From Albula goreensis (lineage: Eukaryota; Chordata; Actinopteri; Albuliformes; Albulidae): a stretch of 64,000 nt of DNA. Under the pieces are notes generated by a model, which worked only from the letters and a program-made list of their open reading frames with translations, was not told where the DNA came from and did not search any database. The position numbers were made by a program, and so were the translations under genes. How positions within the stretch are numbered: position 1 is the first letter of the stretch; each line of letters starts with the position of its first letter. The DNA lies in contig CM040755.1 of assembly GCA_022829145.1 (NCBI GenBank), forward strand, positions 7,511,063-7,575,062. The letters are read 5' to 3'. Below, piece by piece: positions 46,579-58,540 of this stretch.

Positions 46579-47689
46579 TGCCACTCAAAAACAACATTGT
46601 AAAAGTCTTACTTGGCTATAGAACCCAGACAACAATACTGCTACCTTACTATCACTCCAGTGGAGTGCTCTACTAGCGCACTGCTGTTAAAAGCACCCAG
46701 ACGATACGCCCTGTTTTGTGTTTGGATGGCTGTACTTATCCCTGGGCTCTGTCTGATCACTGTTATCCCCTGCACAGCTTGTACCCCTGAATCAGCTGCG
46801 GCTGCTCTCACATGCTGATCGCTGTTAGCATATGGGCAAGGTGAGCTGATTTATAGGTTTGTGTGCTGTTGTGAGACTCCCAGCGACTGTAGGTGTAAAT
46901 TAGCTTGATAGCCAACTCCAGCAAAACAGATGAGAGAGCTGTATGTCTGTTTTCAATGATGTTTTTTTTTTATTTTTTTTTTTTACATTTTTTTAATTTA
47001 AGGCCACTCATTTGAAATGTGGGTTGGTTTGCTGTGTGTTTCAAACCAAGGCCCTCTCTGGCTATGTTGTAGTTGAGCATACACATTCACACTGAGCCCA
47101 TATCTGCCAGCCCAGGGCCCAGGCGATATCACAGCATGCAGAGAGACCTTTGCGTGCTTACTCAAGTCTCTGAACTCTGCTACACATCCATCAACATGCT
47201 TTACAGCCCCAGCTCTGCAGCCAGGTCCCCGTGATTCCTGAGGCAAACCCCTGAAGCCAAAACCCATTGCACAATTTGAGGGCCACGGTCCCGCCCACCC
47301 CTGCATCTCCCCTTACGGTCAGAGCCGCGTCCATGCTGAGAATTCCAGCGTTGAGACCCGGTGGGAAATCGCCTCCACAGCAGCCTCAATGTCTAGGCTC
47401 AATTGAACATCCTGTTTTGCTGCATTTGGTTGTCAGAAATGGGGGTGGGATTGGGAGGGGTAATGACGGATTGAATGGAGGCTAAGGCGTTCAGAAGGCC
47501 CTCTCCATACTGAATATGAGAAATCATTTGAGACGTGGCCATGCACTATATACAGCCCGTACTGTGAAAATGCATGGGAAGGCTCTATTAGTAATGTCTA
47601 TGGTCTAATATTTATGCATCTCCGAGAAATACTGTTACTCTACTGGGGGAAGTGTAAATAAGTGTGCGCTCTTGAAGAGGAGAGAGCGG

Positions 47690-48190
47690 GAAGGGGTTCT
47701 TAAACTTCACGGCGATTCGGCACAGCCTGCAGCAGCTGACACGGCAAGGGCTCAACGGCTGCTCTCTGCTTCATATGACTACAGAAAAACATACACCACC
47801 CCAACACCCGTGCGCCTGTGCTGTGGGGGATAAAAACATCCCGGATCACCGCTGGAAACGAACTGGCAGACCATAATATCGGGTAGAGCGGAACTGCGAC
47901 GCATAGCGCACATTACACAACAAACCGCAGCGTGCGCGCAAGGGCCTTGTCCAGTCAGAATTCACTGTGAACTGCAGGATTTTATTTGCACGTTCGGGGG
48001 GGAATTTCGGTAAAAGCATCCTGTTTTCTTTCTGTCGCCTACTTTCAAAGGGTGAAAACAACTTGCGGCAGCTCCACGCTGCTGCTTCGCTGTGAGCAGT
48101 AGAGGATGGAGACTCTGCGTAAACAGATGGCACTGATTAACGAACTGCAAGCTTTTCTAAGTTCCAGAGACGCCTTTAACATTTAAATCC
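47690..48190. promoter_or_regulatory. CpG island with TATA-like box and small frame
   Basis: CpG-dense, non-repetitive block between AT-rich regions. On the + strand a TATA-like gggataaaaac lies at about 47827 and an ATG in strong context (A at -3, G at +4) at 48106. The frame reads METLRKQMALINELQAFL and stops after 26 codons at 48186. No convincing splice donor was found before the stop. It could be the first exon of an unrecognised gene, a noncoding transcript start, or a regulatory CpG island. Confidence 0.4.
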
Positions 48191-49283
48191 ACGACATGAG
48201 TCAGTTGTAGCCCTATAACTAACTACGTCACGAATACTCTGAATCAGATGCGTTAACAGGAGAGTTTTACATGAATCTGACAAAATAGCAACGAAATGCG
48301 CTATTTATAAATATATAATCTTACAGTTAATTCGTGCTGTTCAAAATCTGTAGCGTAGATGTGTCTGGTAAGGGTTGTTAATGTATGCTATAGAGATCCA
48401 TATAAATTGTTTGGAAGAGAGTTGAGGTCAGTTTTCAATTTTTACAGAACAAACATAGTCTGAGAACTAAAGAAAGAATAGCGATCATAACATATTTGAT
48501 GCAATATTGCCCTCTGGTGGAAAAAAAGACATTACTGTAATTTGAGGATAGGGGAAAATAGGCAGCCAGGGTAGTGGGTTTTAATATGATATATTCCGTT
48601 CAAAACTGTAGCAACAGATGTTGTAAATCTGGTAAGGAAGCTAAACATTAACTGACCATGTAAAAGTAATTACATATGCAAGTATTATGAGACTGAGTAA
48701 ACTAGATATTGGTATTTAAATCTGAGCACATTTTGTTGAGGCCTGTCCTATAATTCCCTCAATCCCAGCTGAAGGTGCTAACCACATATTGAGAGCCCTG
48801 AAGTTTAGAATCCTCCATAGTCTCTATAAGTACATCTCACAATTTTCCCCTGCACCTCAATCTTAGTCTTGCCTCTATATCAAGCTTTTAATGGCAGTCC
48901 CTGAGAGCTGTAAAGTCTGCAGGTATTTCCTCAAACCAAACACTACACCATCTGATTTCGCTAACTAGGCCAAGGAGGCAAACACAATATTTAAATCAGG
49001 TGGCACAGTGTGTAATTAATGCAAATACCTGCAGACAGTGCAGCTCTCAGAGTCTAGAGTTAAATGGCTGTGCTCCAATTCCACCAGTGTGCCATCCTCA
49101 CAAGGACCATTTCAGCCGAAGCACACCTCCTAAAGTCTCACAAAAGCAAGTGAATAGTTTCCACACTATAGGCCTTATACTAGCATGAGGGAGATAGAGC
49201 CAATAGGAGTGTAGCTGTGCTCACTGTGAACATCTTGGAGCCCATTACAGAATCAGACACCATGTCTTTTAATAGCAGGGGCA

Positions 49284-49345
49284 GCCAACCCTGGACCTGG
49301 AGGGCTACATAAGCTGCTAACTTTTTCACCTTAAAATAAGGCGTC
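49284..49345 (+). repeat. Short dispersed motif (ctggagggc type), copy 1
   Basis: agccaaccctggacctggag then ggctacataagctgct. Similar segments occur at 51262-51350 and 54225-54330. The family is a short fish repeat I cannot name. Confidence 0.45.
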
Positions 49346-50099
49346 CTGCAATCTGATTTTCACAAGGGGGATAACATTTCTGCAAAATCTTAATCCAGAC
49401 AAGAGAGGTGGGGGGGGTGTCTTAGATGTATATGAGAGTAGCGAATCTCAGAGATAACCTGTGAAACCCTGAGTTACCCTACCTCACTTATGGGGCATGA
49501 GGACCCAGAGGAATTTTGGCTATCATGAAATTAATTATTTGATTAGCCTACTCAGTTACACGGTCTGACATGTTAGCTAAAATGTGAAGGAACATCAGCT
49601 ACACATGAACAAATGTTACATAATTACAGTATCAGATCTTGGAATTGTAGCATTGCTCCTAAGTAACGATATTAACTTCTCATTCAGCTCTCTTTCATTG
49701 AAAGATCTATTTGAGAACTAGTCCGCTGGCCATGCAATCCAGGCTTTTTATATACTTACCATCTGAGAGTGAAACTACTCCTCCGCTAACCTCAGCAACA
49801 GCCATGCTACCGAGTCTGGAAGATTTTAGCAAGGCTGAATAAATGACGTTGTTAATGATCTTACACTGCCCCCATGTGGACGTTTAATTAAACTGAATGG
49901 AGTGAGTAGTTCAAGTGGTGGCATCATTGTCTATTATAGTGTAGCAGCAAACATTGTGATCAGAAAATATCTAAATGAAGTATGTCAGGGGAATGCATTA
50001 AAACATACCAGAATAGCATTTGGTAAAAATGAGGTAGCATTTTGAATTTTTGTATTTTGTGTATAAACAAAAAAAACAGATGTGGGTTTTCCGAGGATC

Positions 50100-50530
50100 A
50101 AGGATTTATTGTAAACAGTACAGAGAATTGCAAATGCTGCATCGATTCCCCCAGTAATCAAAAACGTTCACATTCTCACACAACTGGCTTTAAACTCAGA
50201 GATGGGGTTGACAAGCCATGAGCTTACAAAACAGATTAGACAAGATCACATCTTATTAAGTCTCTAAACCATGGGTTCAGTCATTTTTTTAACAGAATTA
50301 AAAAAATATATATACACAATACAATGAACTTCAGGTGTTCTAAAATGTTTAATTGTAGGCCCATCCTTTTAAACATTTCTCATACCAACTTTTCACTTTC
50401 ACTGTTTGCTATGTATTCTGTAAAAACACTCAACCTATTGAAATGCGGAAAAAAACAACGGCACATGTGTATATCAAATATTAATGCAGAAACGCACAAG
50501 CACAAAGGAAGGCAGAGACACAGATCAGGA
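50100..50530 (-). other. 3' untranslated region of the Myb/SANT-like gene
   Basis: Sequence downstream of the stop codon on the - strand. A polyadenylation signal AATAAA (TTTATT on +) lies at 50110-50105, followed on the - strand by T-rich sequence. This would give a 3' UTR of about 430 nt. The end is inferred from the signal only. Confidence 0.5.
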
Positions 50531-51046
50531 TCAAGGTCTTTTCTCCAGCAGAGATATGATTCGGTCCTGCTGCTGTGAGATGTGGCGGAGTGTGGAGGTC
50601 ATATCCCTCAGACAGGTCAGCATCTCCTCCTCCCTCCTCTCTCTCCTCAGCTCCCGGTTCTCCCTCCGTTTTTCGGCTATAAGGTTCCTCCGTGAGTGCT
50701 TATTGGCCAAGCTCTCCAGCACCTTGGTGCGCCTCAGCGCGTGCGCCTCGTAGCTCTCCAGGAAGACGTCCGTAGCTTCCTGCGACGCGCTCCTCCGCCT
50801 CCTGTCGGTCTCCGCCCCGTGCTCGCTCGACGTGGTGGGCATGGCGATGGAGCCGAAGTCCATGTGGCTGTCTTGGCCGTCGGGGGAATGGGTGTGAGGA
50901 GGGGACAGTTTGCAGGGTGCGGGAGAGGGGGTCACCAGCGGTGGGGCCAGGAGCTGCTCAGAGTCTGCCGGAAAGAGCACCGTGGAAACGGACACCCGAG
51001 ATGAAGGAGGCGCTGGCACCGTGGGCGACAGAATACTGTCGAGAGC
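50531..51046 (-). CDS. Myb/SANT-like protein, exon 2 (Pro-rich region and coiled coil)
   Basis: Second and last coding exon of the same - strand gene. The acceptor ctcctccag ends at 51047 and the phase is 0, so the read-through codons up to 51067 are intronic. It encodes ALDSILSPTVPAPPSSRVS, a Pro/Ser-rich middle, and then a charged helix (KVLESLANKHSRRNLIAEKR followed by RENRELRRERREEEML) ending SQQQDRIISLLEKRP, stop. This C-terminal helix is a likely dimerising coiled coil, as in many SANT/MADF-type factors. The joined protein is 274 residues from the first ATG. The open frame on the other strand (50696-51004) is a shadow. Confidence 0.8.
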   Translation of the reverse strand, partial: ALDSILSPTVPAPPSSRVSVSTVLFPADSEQLLAPPLVTPSPAPCKLSPPHTHSPDGQDSHMDFGSIAMPTTSSEHGAETDRRRRSASQEATDVFLESYEAHALRRTKVLESLANKHSRRNLIAEKRRENRELRRERREEEMLTCLRDMTSTLRHISQQQDRIISLLEKRP

Positions 51047-52953
51047 CTGGAGGAGTCGCACAAACATACAAATAAAAAATCATAGTCCTACATTGTTACA
51101 TGCAAAATAAACAGCCCTATGCAAAGCATTTAAGTGACAGCCTTTGAGTTTAAGCTAGGAAACTGTAGGAAGGTATGTACCAAAGGTATACACTTTGTGT
51201 ATAATAACTCATATTCCTATGTACATGTATGGTCAGCATCTCACCAGGTCTCCAAGAGCAGACTGTGGTTCTGGAGGGCTATAGTATCTGCTGATTTTTG
51301 GTACTTAAGTGGTTCATTTACTCCAGAAACTATTTTCTGAACTCTACTGGGGGCCTTTAGATGGCACATATTTGTGTCCCAGTCACCAGCTATGCTCAGA
51401 GTCCCACACCACTGAGGCAACAGTTGGCTGAGTAGGTAAATTGGGGGTTTATCTCATTATGGGAGGTTTGTTACAACAGTATACAACATGTCACTACAAT
51501 GTACATGTAGTAATGAAAATTTTGTTTCATAATGGAACTGATGGTATGCAAACACAGCTGAAAGTACAACTACGTACCTTTAGCAAAGTGAAGTGACTAT
51601 TGATGGTTGCTGCAATGATGGCTGTATTAACAATTTTTTTTTTTCTTTCTAGTAACCAGATACCAAACAGCCAATGCTTCCGTAATATACTCGGATATCT
51701 GGCAAAGTTGTGGCAGCCGAGGATTGGTGGATGCAAATTTTAAGTCCAAAATGAACCAAACTTAAAGTAGAACAATCAGTCGTTAGTATGTTCTTACAGT
51801 AGGAATTCTTATTAAAAATTGGAAAGAATATGTTTACGTTAGAGCTATAGTTTATTTTGATATAATGCGGGTACAAAAATTGTTTTGCAGCCTAAATGAA
51901 GAGAGAATTTGCAACAACATATTTGGTTTGCGGCCCAAAACGCCAGTTTGCTAACCGGGCAAAATCTTGTTTCTAAGGCCTCAATTGGCTGCTGATTAAA
52001 ACATGCAAAACATATATTTAGTTAACATGAGCCCAGGATTATTTCGTTAATCGAGACCCTTTTCTCAATTCTGATTGACCGTAATGTTTTTTAAACAACA
52101 TGTTTGAAACAGGAAAGTCCTCGAATGAATGTTTACAATAAAAATAACAATGGCCATGCAACAAAATTCCAAGTATAGATTTGAGTTTACACAGAATGCC
52201 ACAATTACATAGCATGAAGTGTAATTATTTAAGAACCGTCTTCAAAACGAGGATGCCACCTCCACCAAACTAACGACTGATGCGGCGGTATTGTAAGTGG
52301 AGCACATGGCTAGAGGAACTAGCTTATCCATCAGCATACGGCTCCGAAAGTTCACAACTTAAAACACCAAAATGCCTTATATTTTCCACGGAGAGCTCGG
52401 TCTATAGACTGAATCAGGAAGTTTGCACATTGCGCTTTAATTTCATTCGGTCGGCTTTTTAAAACGCCCAAATCAGTGGCAGTAGTATTAACAAAAGCTG
52501 GCCCGCTGTCCAAAACTTGAGGACAAATCAGTTGCAGCGTGTATGTAAATGCAGATCCCTGATAAGGCAACCGCGATGATAACAGCAAAGGAAGAAAATC
52601 TGATCTTCGCTCCGTCACCAATTTAATGACGCAGGACTGGTCAACAGAGAACAACACATGTGTGCTTATTCACAAGATGCAACTGTCCCGGAAGCACGTA
52701 AGCGTTGCAACGCTACAATAATAAACTCACTCGTTCGCCTACAAATAATGTGCAGTGGTAAATCGGAAACAGGACTACAGCCTTGTGGCCCCTTTTTGAG
52801 TGGAAAAACGTGCTACTGTAACATAACTGTACATATTATTACACTGTAAAAAATGAGTTGCAAAGGCTGTTGACCATGAAATGTTGCAAACTGTGATAAG
52901 GGAACAACACCTGAGACTGTGTTAGATCGGTAAATAGCCAGCTAGTTACACAC
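51047..52953 (-). other. Intron of the Myb/SANT-like gene
   Basis: 1.9-kb intron bounded by GT (52953-52952) and AG (51048-51047) on the - strand. It contains one copy of a short dispersed motif (51262-51350, 'ctggagggct ... tatctgctg' type). Otherwise AT-rich, with nothing else recognised. The open frame at 52352-52657 on the - strand has no recognisable domain and is treated as chance. Confidence 0.7.
51262..51350 (+). repeat. Short dispersed motif (ctggagggc type), copy 2
   Basis: gtggttctggagggctatag then tatctgctgatttttggtac. Lies in the intron of the Myb/SANT-like gene. Confidence 0.45.
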
Positions 52954-53262
52954 CTCGAAGTATTCCCAAGTAATCCTTGCCTCACTTGACACGCGGGTTC
53001 TGTCTTTAGTTCGCTTGTAAGTGACTAGCAGATTGTTCCACTTTTTCCTTATCTTCTGTGCCGAAATGTTGTATCCATGCGCCAGGAATTCACTGTGCAG
53101 CATTTGATAAAATTGAGTTTTGTTTATTGCATATTGATCCCAGTGTTTTTGAGTCAGTTCAATCAGCAACTGGGTTGTTCTCGGATTGAACTCCGGGTGA
53201 GGGAAGATTTCCGACTCGCTTTTCACAATCCCCGTCATTGCTCCGTGCATACATACATGCAA
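52954..53262 (-). CDS. Myb/SANT-like (trihelix-type) protein, exon 1
   Basis: Coding exon of a predicted DNA-binding protein. The frame opens after an in-frame stop near 53290 with ATG at 53262. Two further in-frame ATGs follow, and the third (53238, G at -3) has the better context. Residues about 25-103 match the Myb/SANT-like trihelix pattern: FNPRTTQLLIELTQKHW, then YQMLHSEFLAHGYNISAQ, KIRKKWNNLLVTYKRTKDR and ITWEYFE, with the typical spaced Trp and the KW-NLL-YK helix. The exon ends GAG before gtgtgt (donor at 52953), phase 0, and joins the exon at 51046. The domain is common in transcription regulators and in proteins encoded by or derived from Harbinger-type transposons. I do not recognise a specific gene name. 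Confidence 0.8.
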
Positions 53263-53400
53263 CTATGGCTGCATCCTCGTTCCTACATACGAGTGTGAGT
53301 CTGCGTCTGCGTCGTCTACAGTCTGCGTCTGACGTGAGAGTCTGCATAGGCACCGCTCATCTTTGGGAAGAGAGATGGCGATCAACTTGGGATATCACGT
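53263..53400 (-). promoter_or_regulatory. 5' region of the Myb/SANT-like gene with six GTCT motifs
   Basis: CpG-containing sequence immediately upstream of the coding exon. On the + strand GTCT occurs at 53299, 53305, 53314, 53321, 53327 and 53340, mostly as GTCTGC or GTCTGAC. This may be a small imperfect tandem repeat or a cluster of SMAD half-sites. An out-of-frame ATG frame (53353-53159) overlaps the start of the coding region and could act as an upstream ORF if transcription begins before it. Confidence 0.4.
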
Positions 53401-54224
53401 GACATAACGAAGACAGCCGAGCAAGTCCGATTATCTCTTAAATATGAACTTTGAAATTATCTCTGTAATAAGAATGCAGAGCAATTGATATAAAATATAA
53501 TTATATAGTGTTGTATCGTGAGCTCACACATTACTCTTAAATAAATATAAACATTTAAACTGCTGCCAAATTCTGGCACTCACTATCGTTGGTTGTACTG
53601 GGGTGAGTAGAAACATACAATCCTCCCAACTACTAGGTGCTGGACAGACACAAAGTTAAATAAAATATAGCCAAATACTGCACCAAAATTGTTGTTATTC
53701 ACAAAAATTTGTAAATGCAAAGATTTAAAATGTTATTTATTTTAAAAGTTTCATTATACAGATGTAAGGCTGAAGTGTTCAGCATCCAGTTTATCATCAA
53801 TATTTGATTGTGTGAAACCTAATCTAATTCATGTAATGTTCTGTCCCATTACTCTCCGGTCCAGTAGGTGGCAGTAATGCACCAAACTTGCCCGAAGAAT
53901 CCCTTGTTGTTCCATGGCCACCACCTACAAAAACATTAAGATCAGCACAATGGCTGGCTTGACCGGCGACCCCTGATTTACTGCCTGTGTATGAGCATGT
54001 CTAATGATGATCATTGCATCCAGCTGTCAGCCATCTCATACGTGTCCCATTGGCTTCACCTGCCACAGTGCTATAACAGAAGCACTGCAGTGTTCCAGCA
54101 GTGTCTCTCTCTCTGGTGTTCTAGGTGCATCTATTCCCAGGTACAGTGATAGGATCAGACTTGTGCTCATAACGTTCTAAGCTCATGATATGATGGGCAT
54201 ATATAAAGCTGCATTAATAATACT

Positions 54225-54330
54225 CTGGTCCTGGAGGGCCCGTGTATCTGCTGGTTTTTGGTGCCTTTTAAATCTTACATGCTTGTGAAAGTCATTTGTT
54301 GGCAAAAGAGTACATGCACCCTGTTTTCAT
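54225..54330 (+). repeat. Short dispersed motif (ctggagggc type), copy 3
   Basis: ctggtcctggagggcccgtg then tatctgctggtttttggtgc. The match to copy 2 is continuous for about 40 bp. Confidence 0.5.
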
Positions 54331-55049
54331 GGCCTAAATTTGCTGTTGATTGATTGGTACATGACTACCTTGGTTTTCTTTTCTGCCTGCAGGTTGCATC
54401 CTCAGACCGTTTTTAAAGAGCACCAAGAAGATAAGTTAAGTTTATGAAATAAAATAAATATTAATAAACGTCTTTTACATGGGATGGGTCAAAGTCTATC
54501 CATACTACTGGAAACGGCTGTCTTCAAAAGGTTTTAAATCCTGTTGAGTGTCCTGATACTTACAAAGTCCATCTCACATGTTTACAATGCTTGAAGCATA
54601 CTCCTCTACCCAATAACCCAGGCCAGAAATAAACACATTATTCTCAAGTTTATGATGGTGATGAAGTAATAATGGTGTTAAATGACCTTATTTGGAGAGT
54701 GCTTTTCTTGGCACAAAAACACTCTCATGATGAAGGGAAAATAAAATGAAGGAATGATAAATAAATAAAAGGAACTTGGAAAAATAGACCTTTGGGACTC
54801 AGAAAACAATACAAGGTTACATGGAGTTAAGAGGAAGGAAAACAGCTAAAAGGACAGCCCTTGTAAAATCAACCACATCTGCCAAGTTCACTTAACGTGA
54901 CTTATTGGATCACAGCCATGCTAAAACACATAGCTTAAGCTGTCTCTCCTTTGTATTCAGTACCATTAGTTGTGTCTTGATATGGTTCTGCTTCATGGTC
55001 AGGTAAAAGGCAAAAAAAGATCTTCTTTGAAATTAAACAACACTATATA

Positions 55050-55330
55050 CAGTCGACCCCCGCTTCTTCGGACTTCACTTCCCCGGACTTTCAATTGTCC
55101 GGACAACGTCCGGGGTCCGGACGATTGTCCGATGCGGCCGTGTCTGTCCGAAGAATGACAACTTTGACCGATAGATGGCTCATTGTACAATACGCATGGC
55201 GTATTGTAGCCTAGGAGTATGTGTGCGAGACAATATAGGCTGTTTACTGTACAGTACTGTACAGTACTCAATTTTTCAATGTCCGGACATGGCCCAGTCT
55301 GTATTCGTCCGAACAAATGAGGGTTGTCTG
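55050..55330. mobile_element. pogo/Tigger-like MITE
   Basis: 281-bp non-coding element flanked by TA on both sides (55048-55049 and 55331-55332). The left end cagtcgacccccgcttcttc continues ggac. The right end read inward is cagacaaccctcatttgttc continuing ggac, a clear terminal inverted repeat. CAG termini, a TA target site and an internal tccggac-rich inverted sequence fit the pogo branch of Tc1/mariner. A 22-nt perfect palindrome at 55245-55266 lies inside. No transposase frame, so non-autonomous. Confidence 0.8.
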
Positions 55331-56499
55331 TATTTACAAATGCAGGGCTAATATATTTTGTAAAGGATTTTCTATTTTAACCAATTGGTTGTAAGTTCGT
55401 AAACTAATTTTATTAGTATTATTGGTCGGTGTTAAGCACTCAGTTGAATCTTTGCTGAAGAGTAAAAATGGGTATTATAAATTGGAATTGTACTTTTTCG
55501 GTATTCCCCCCCATGACTTTATCCCTTAGTTTTTCCCCGAAGTGGAACTTGATGTTCCTGGCATATGTGCCTCGTTAATACAAATGTGCTTCCAGGTGTT
55601 CTCAAAGTGCATTTACTTCAGTGTAGCTATTTTAAGTCAGAACCCATTTTGATTTATCATCAAGTCATTGCAAGTCAAAATGATCAACATTTACTCTTAG
55701 GACACTGGGCTGGGAAGAAACGAGCAATCTGCTAAAATTCTCAGCACAGCTTTAAGGTCACTGTGCTTAGATTTAAAACAGGAAGGAGGTTACCTTTCTG
55801 GCTACCGTTATGTACACAGAGGAAACATAAAATGCATATTATACTGACAGCAACATAGAAGGCTTTTAAGAGTAAAGTTAATAATTCAGAGACAGACAGG
55901 GATAGAGATAATGGTATAGTATAGGGCTGATGTAGCTACCTTCCTCACCTCTGTTTCTTCAGTCTATTTTATAAAATACATCCTGAAATATATACAAACG
56001 GAGTGACTTAGCAGCCATCAAAACACCATGTTGTCATCTTGCAATCTTTTCTCGTTGATGAATCTCCAAGCCTCACAAGCAAATTATTGGAAAAAAAAAA
56101 CTAATACTGCTAAATGTAAAACTAATTAAAGTAATATGCATTTACAGAATAAATCGCTGTGGATGTGCACCTCTGTATGTATAATACCTCTAATGTGATG
56201 TAATTCTGAAAAAAATGTGATCAGTTCATAGAATGAGCAACATGCAGCACTGCAACTTTCCCAGTGTAAGGATCTACACAGATTTTTCACATTGGCCAGC
56301 ATGTGCTCACTGGCCTTCACAAGTCTTCTTTTCACTGCCCTTTTTTTTTTTACTGAGGTCTGAGAGGCCTGTGGCCATCAGAGGCTGAGAGATACTGGAA
56401 GCCTTTGTCAATGCCGTCATCAGAATACTGGTTAATATATACATGGTCCCTTTTAATGCTGCTGGAGGGTAAGGGGTGGGGGGATGAAGTTGGTTTTCT

Positions 56500-57320
56500 T
56501 ATCTCAGTAATTTGAAGTCTGTAAGCTCAGCCTCATTATGGGATGTACGAAGGCCTGTCCCGTCTCTGCCAGGCCTTTCTCTCAGTCTGAGACCTATCAG
56601 TACTGTCTGATCGGCCTACAGCCAGCGCCATTCAGAGCTCGACCCTGCACCTCAGGTCCGTGGCTGTGGCTAATTGAAAAGCTGATAAGGGCCGTTAGAG
56701 GGGGGGAAAGCCCTTGCCGTTAAATAATTACCTGGGTGATCCACGGAGCGGCCACTCAAATATGAGCTATGATTGGCTGGGCCTGATTTGGATAGGATGT
56801 GCGGTGGGGAGACAAGCTGTGGCGGTCTCAGGGTGAGTGACCACACTGTCCACAGGTTTCTGCAGTCTCCTTTCAGTCAGCAGCTTAACTAAGCCTGGCA
56901 AACAATGTCTTTGGACCGTTTATCCGATCAATATGTTAAATGAGTCATATAAGTGCTGACAAAAAAAGCAAGAATAGGAAGATTCTGTCCTCCCCCAGCA
57001 GCACTGCAGTCTCACACCACTGTTACCTGTTACATGTGATTTATCGACAAAACGCAGAATGATGCACCCCCCCAACTGTGGGATGTGCAGCCCCTGTTGC
57101 CAGGCAGACGGATTAATCTGTAGTGCATTAGTCTGGTCTACATTGCATGGCGGATTGGCCTCTTAGCATGCAGGCTAATTGCGCTAAACCCAAGGCCATC
57201 ATCTCGGAAGCGATAGTGAGGCTCTGGCGGAGAGCTCGGCTCTGGAAGGTGGCTGTAAGGCAGACGATAACGTGGAGAGAGGCTCGCGGAACTAATGCAG
57301 GGAGACAGCTAAAGCTTCTC
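56500..57320. promoter_or_regulatory. Candidate noncoding regulatory blocks
   Basis: Two unique blocks (56500-56830 and 57080-57320) with CpGs and homeobox- or GATA-like motifs such as gctaattgaaaagctgataa, gttaaataattacct, ggattaatctg and aggctaattgcgc. They are more GC-rich and less repetitive than the neighbouring DNA. Only motif content is seen; conservation and function are not tested. Confidence 0.3.
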
Positions 57321-58419
57321 GCTCTGGTTTTTTTCTTTTTTTTATTTCCTTTTTTTTTTTTTTGCTTGTGTCTGGACGCCTGCTATAGTGAATGAATAGC
57401 CTTCTCCAGTCGGAGACAGGAGCTAGTAATAGCAGCAGGAGGGGAGTGTGTAATGGCAGAGAGTTCCTTTGAGGCGAAAGAGGAAGCCATGGATGAAAAA
57501 GTAATGTGGACAGTCCCTTCCGCTCTCTGACAGCACACACGGAAAATAAGGAAACTGCTTCTGTCACAGGCTTTGGGGGACTAGGGTGTCTCATGATAAT
57601 GCGAAAGAAATGCAGGACTTTTTGTGTTGACAATAGAATAACATATAGCCTCATGTATAGACAGCACTGCTTTCAAGGCTAAGCCAATGATCTGGCTTGT
57701 CAAAATGAGGTCTTTAGTCTGTAAGACGGATTCCCTACTTTGTTTAATAGGGAATCAATATGTGGTATTGTTCATACACTACCAAATCCTCAATCAATCC
57801 CACAGTGACTCTGACAAGAGGAAGGGGGTGACTGAGAGGCCAGACAAGGTGTGCTGTGGAGGTAAACCACTCCATCTAGTGGTTAAAAAAAGGAACTTGG
57901 AATGTGCATGGTTAAAACGCTTTGCCTGTGGTAACTCAGTGAAACAGGTCCGTGGAGAGGCTGTCTGGAAATAGACCAGAGTCACCATGTCTGGGGTGCA
58001 GCTAAAATGATCACTGACCCTGGAAAATGCTCTCAAAAACATGGCGAAGGGCTGGCAAACGTAAAGTGGAGTTACTAAGTTACCGAAATCACTCTGGGGT
58101 TTTAGTCTCCCCTCCACACCTTTACCCCAGTACTGCAGATTTCCTGTAGATTTAAAGTTTGGTTATACAATTTTCCTCTTTTATCCAAACTGAACTGAAC
58201 TATGGGGGTGGACCACAATGGGGCTGATTTCAAAGACTCAGAGGGAAAGTTCCACACACACAGCGCCTACCGATTCACATTGTAAATAGCCTTCAATATT
58301 GTTGACATTGCAGATGCGAAACCAATTACATATTTCGAATGTCATTAGGGGAGCACAGTTAATGAAACTGCAGGTGCCTGGCTGGCCACAAGAGGACACT
58401 AGATAGCAATCAGTCTGAT

Positions 58420-58540
58420 GGGTTTTATTCCCTAATTTTTCCCCAGTGAGGCTGAGTAAGTGCGGACCTCCAGACATGGCTGGTAATTGCACCGCTGGGA
58501 TTCAAACCTCAAGCTGCAGGACGCACCACTACATTTCCAT
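58420..58540 (-). mobile_element. Possible tRNA-derived SINE head, reverse orientation
   Basis: On the - strand the sequence reads tagtggtgcgtcctgcagct, then tgaggtttgaatcccagcgg. These resemble the Pol III A box and B box of a tRNA-derived SINE. No family tail was recognised next to it. Confidence 0.4.

Larger units (their letters stand above)
46191..50099. other. Intergenic region between smad6 and the Myb/SANT-like gene
   Basis: The two genes converge on this region. It holds a SINE fragment (46455-46578), a T-rich tract (46962-46998), a CpG island (47690-48190) and a copy of a short dispersed motif (49284-49340). The rest, 48.2-50.1 kb, is AT-rich with nothing recognised. Confidence 0.7.

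Noticed and set aside
50696-51004. 102-codon + strand frame over the Myb/SANT-like exon 2
   Set aside because: It is a shadow frame; the - strand frame has matching splice phases and a coiled coil.
52352-52657. 101-codon - strand frame inside the Myb/SANT-like intron
   Set aside because: No recognisable domain or splice signals, and the gene joins cleanly in phase 0 without it.
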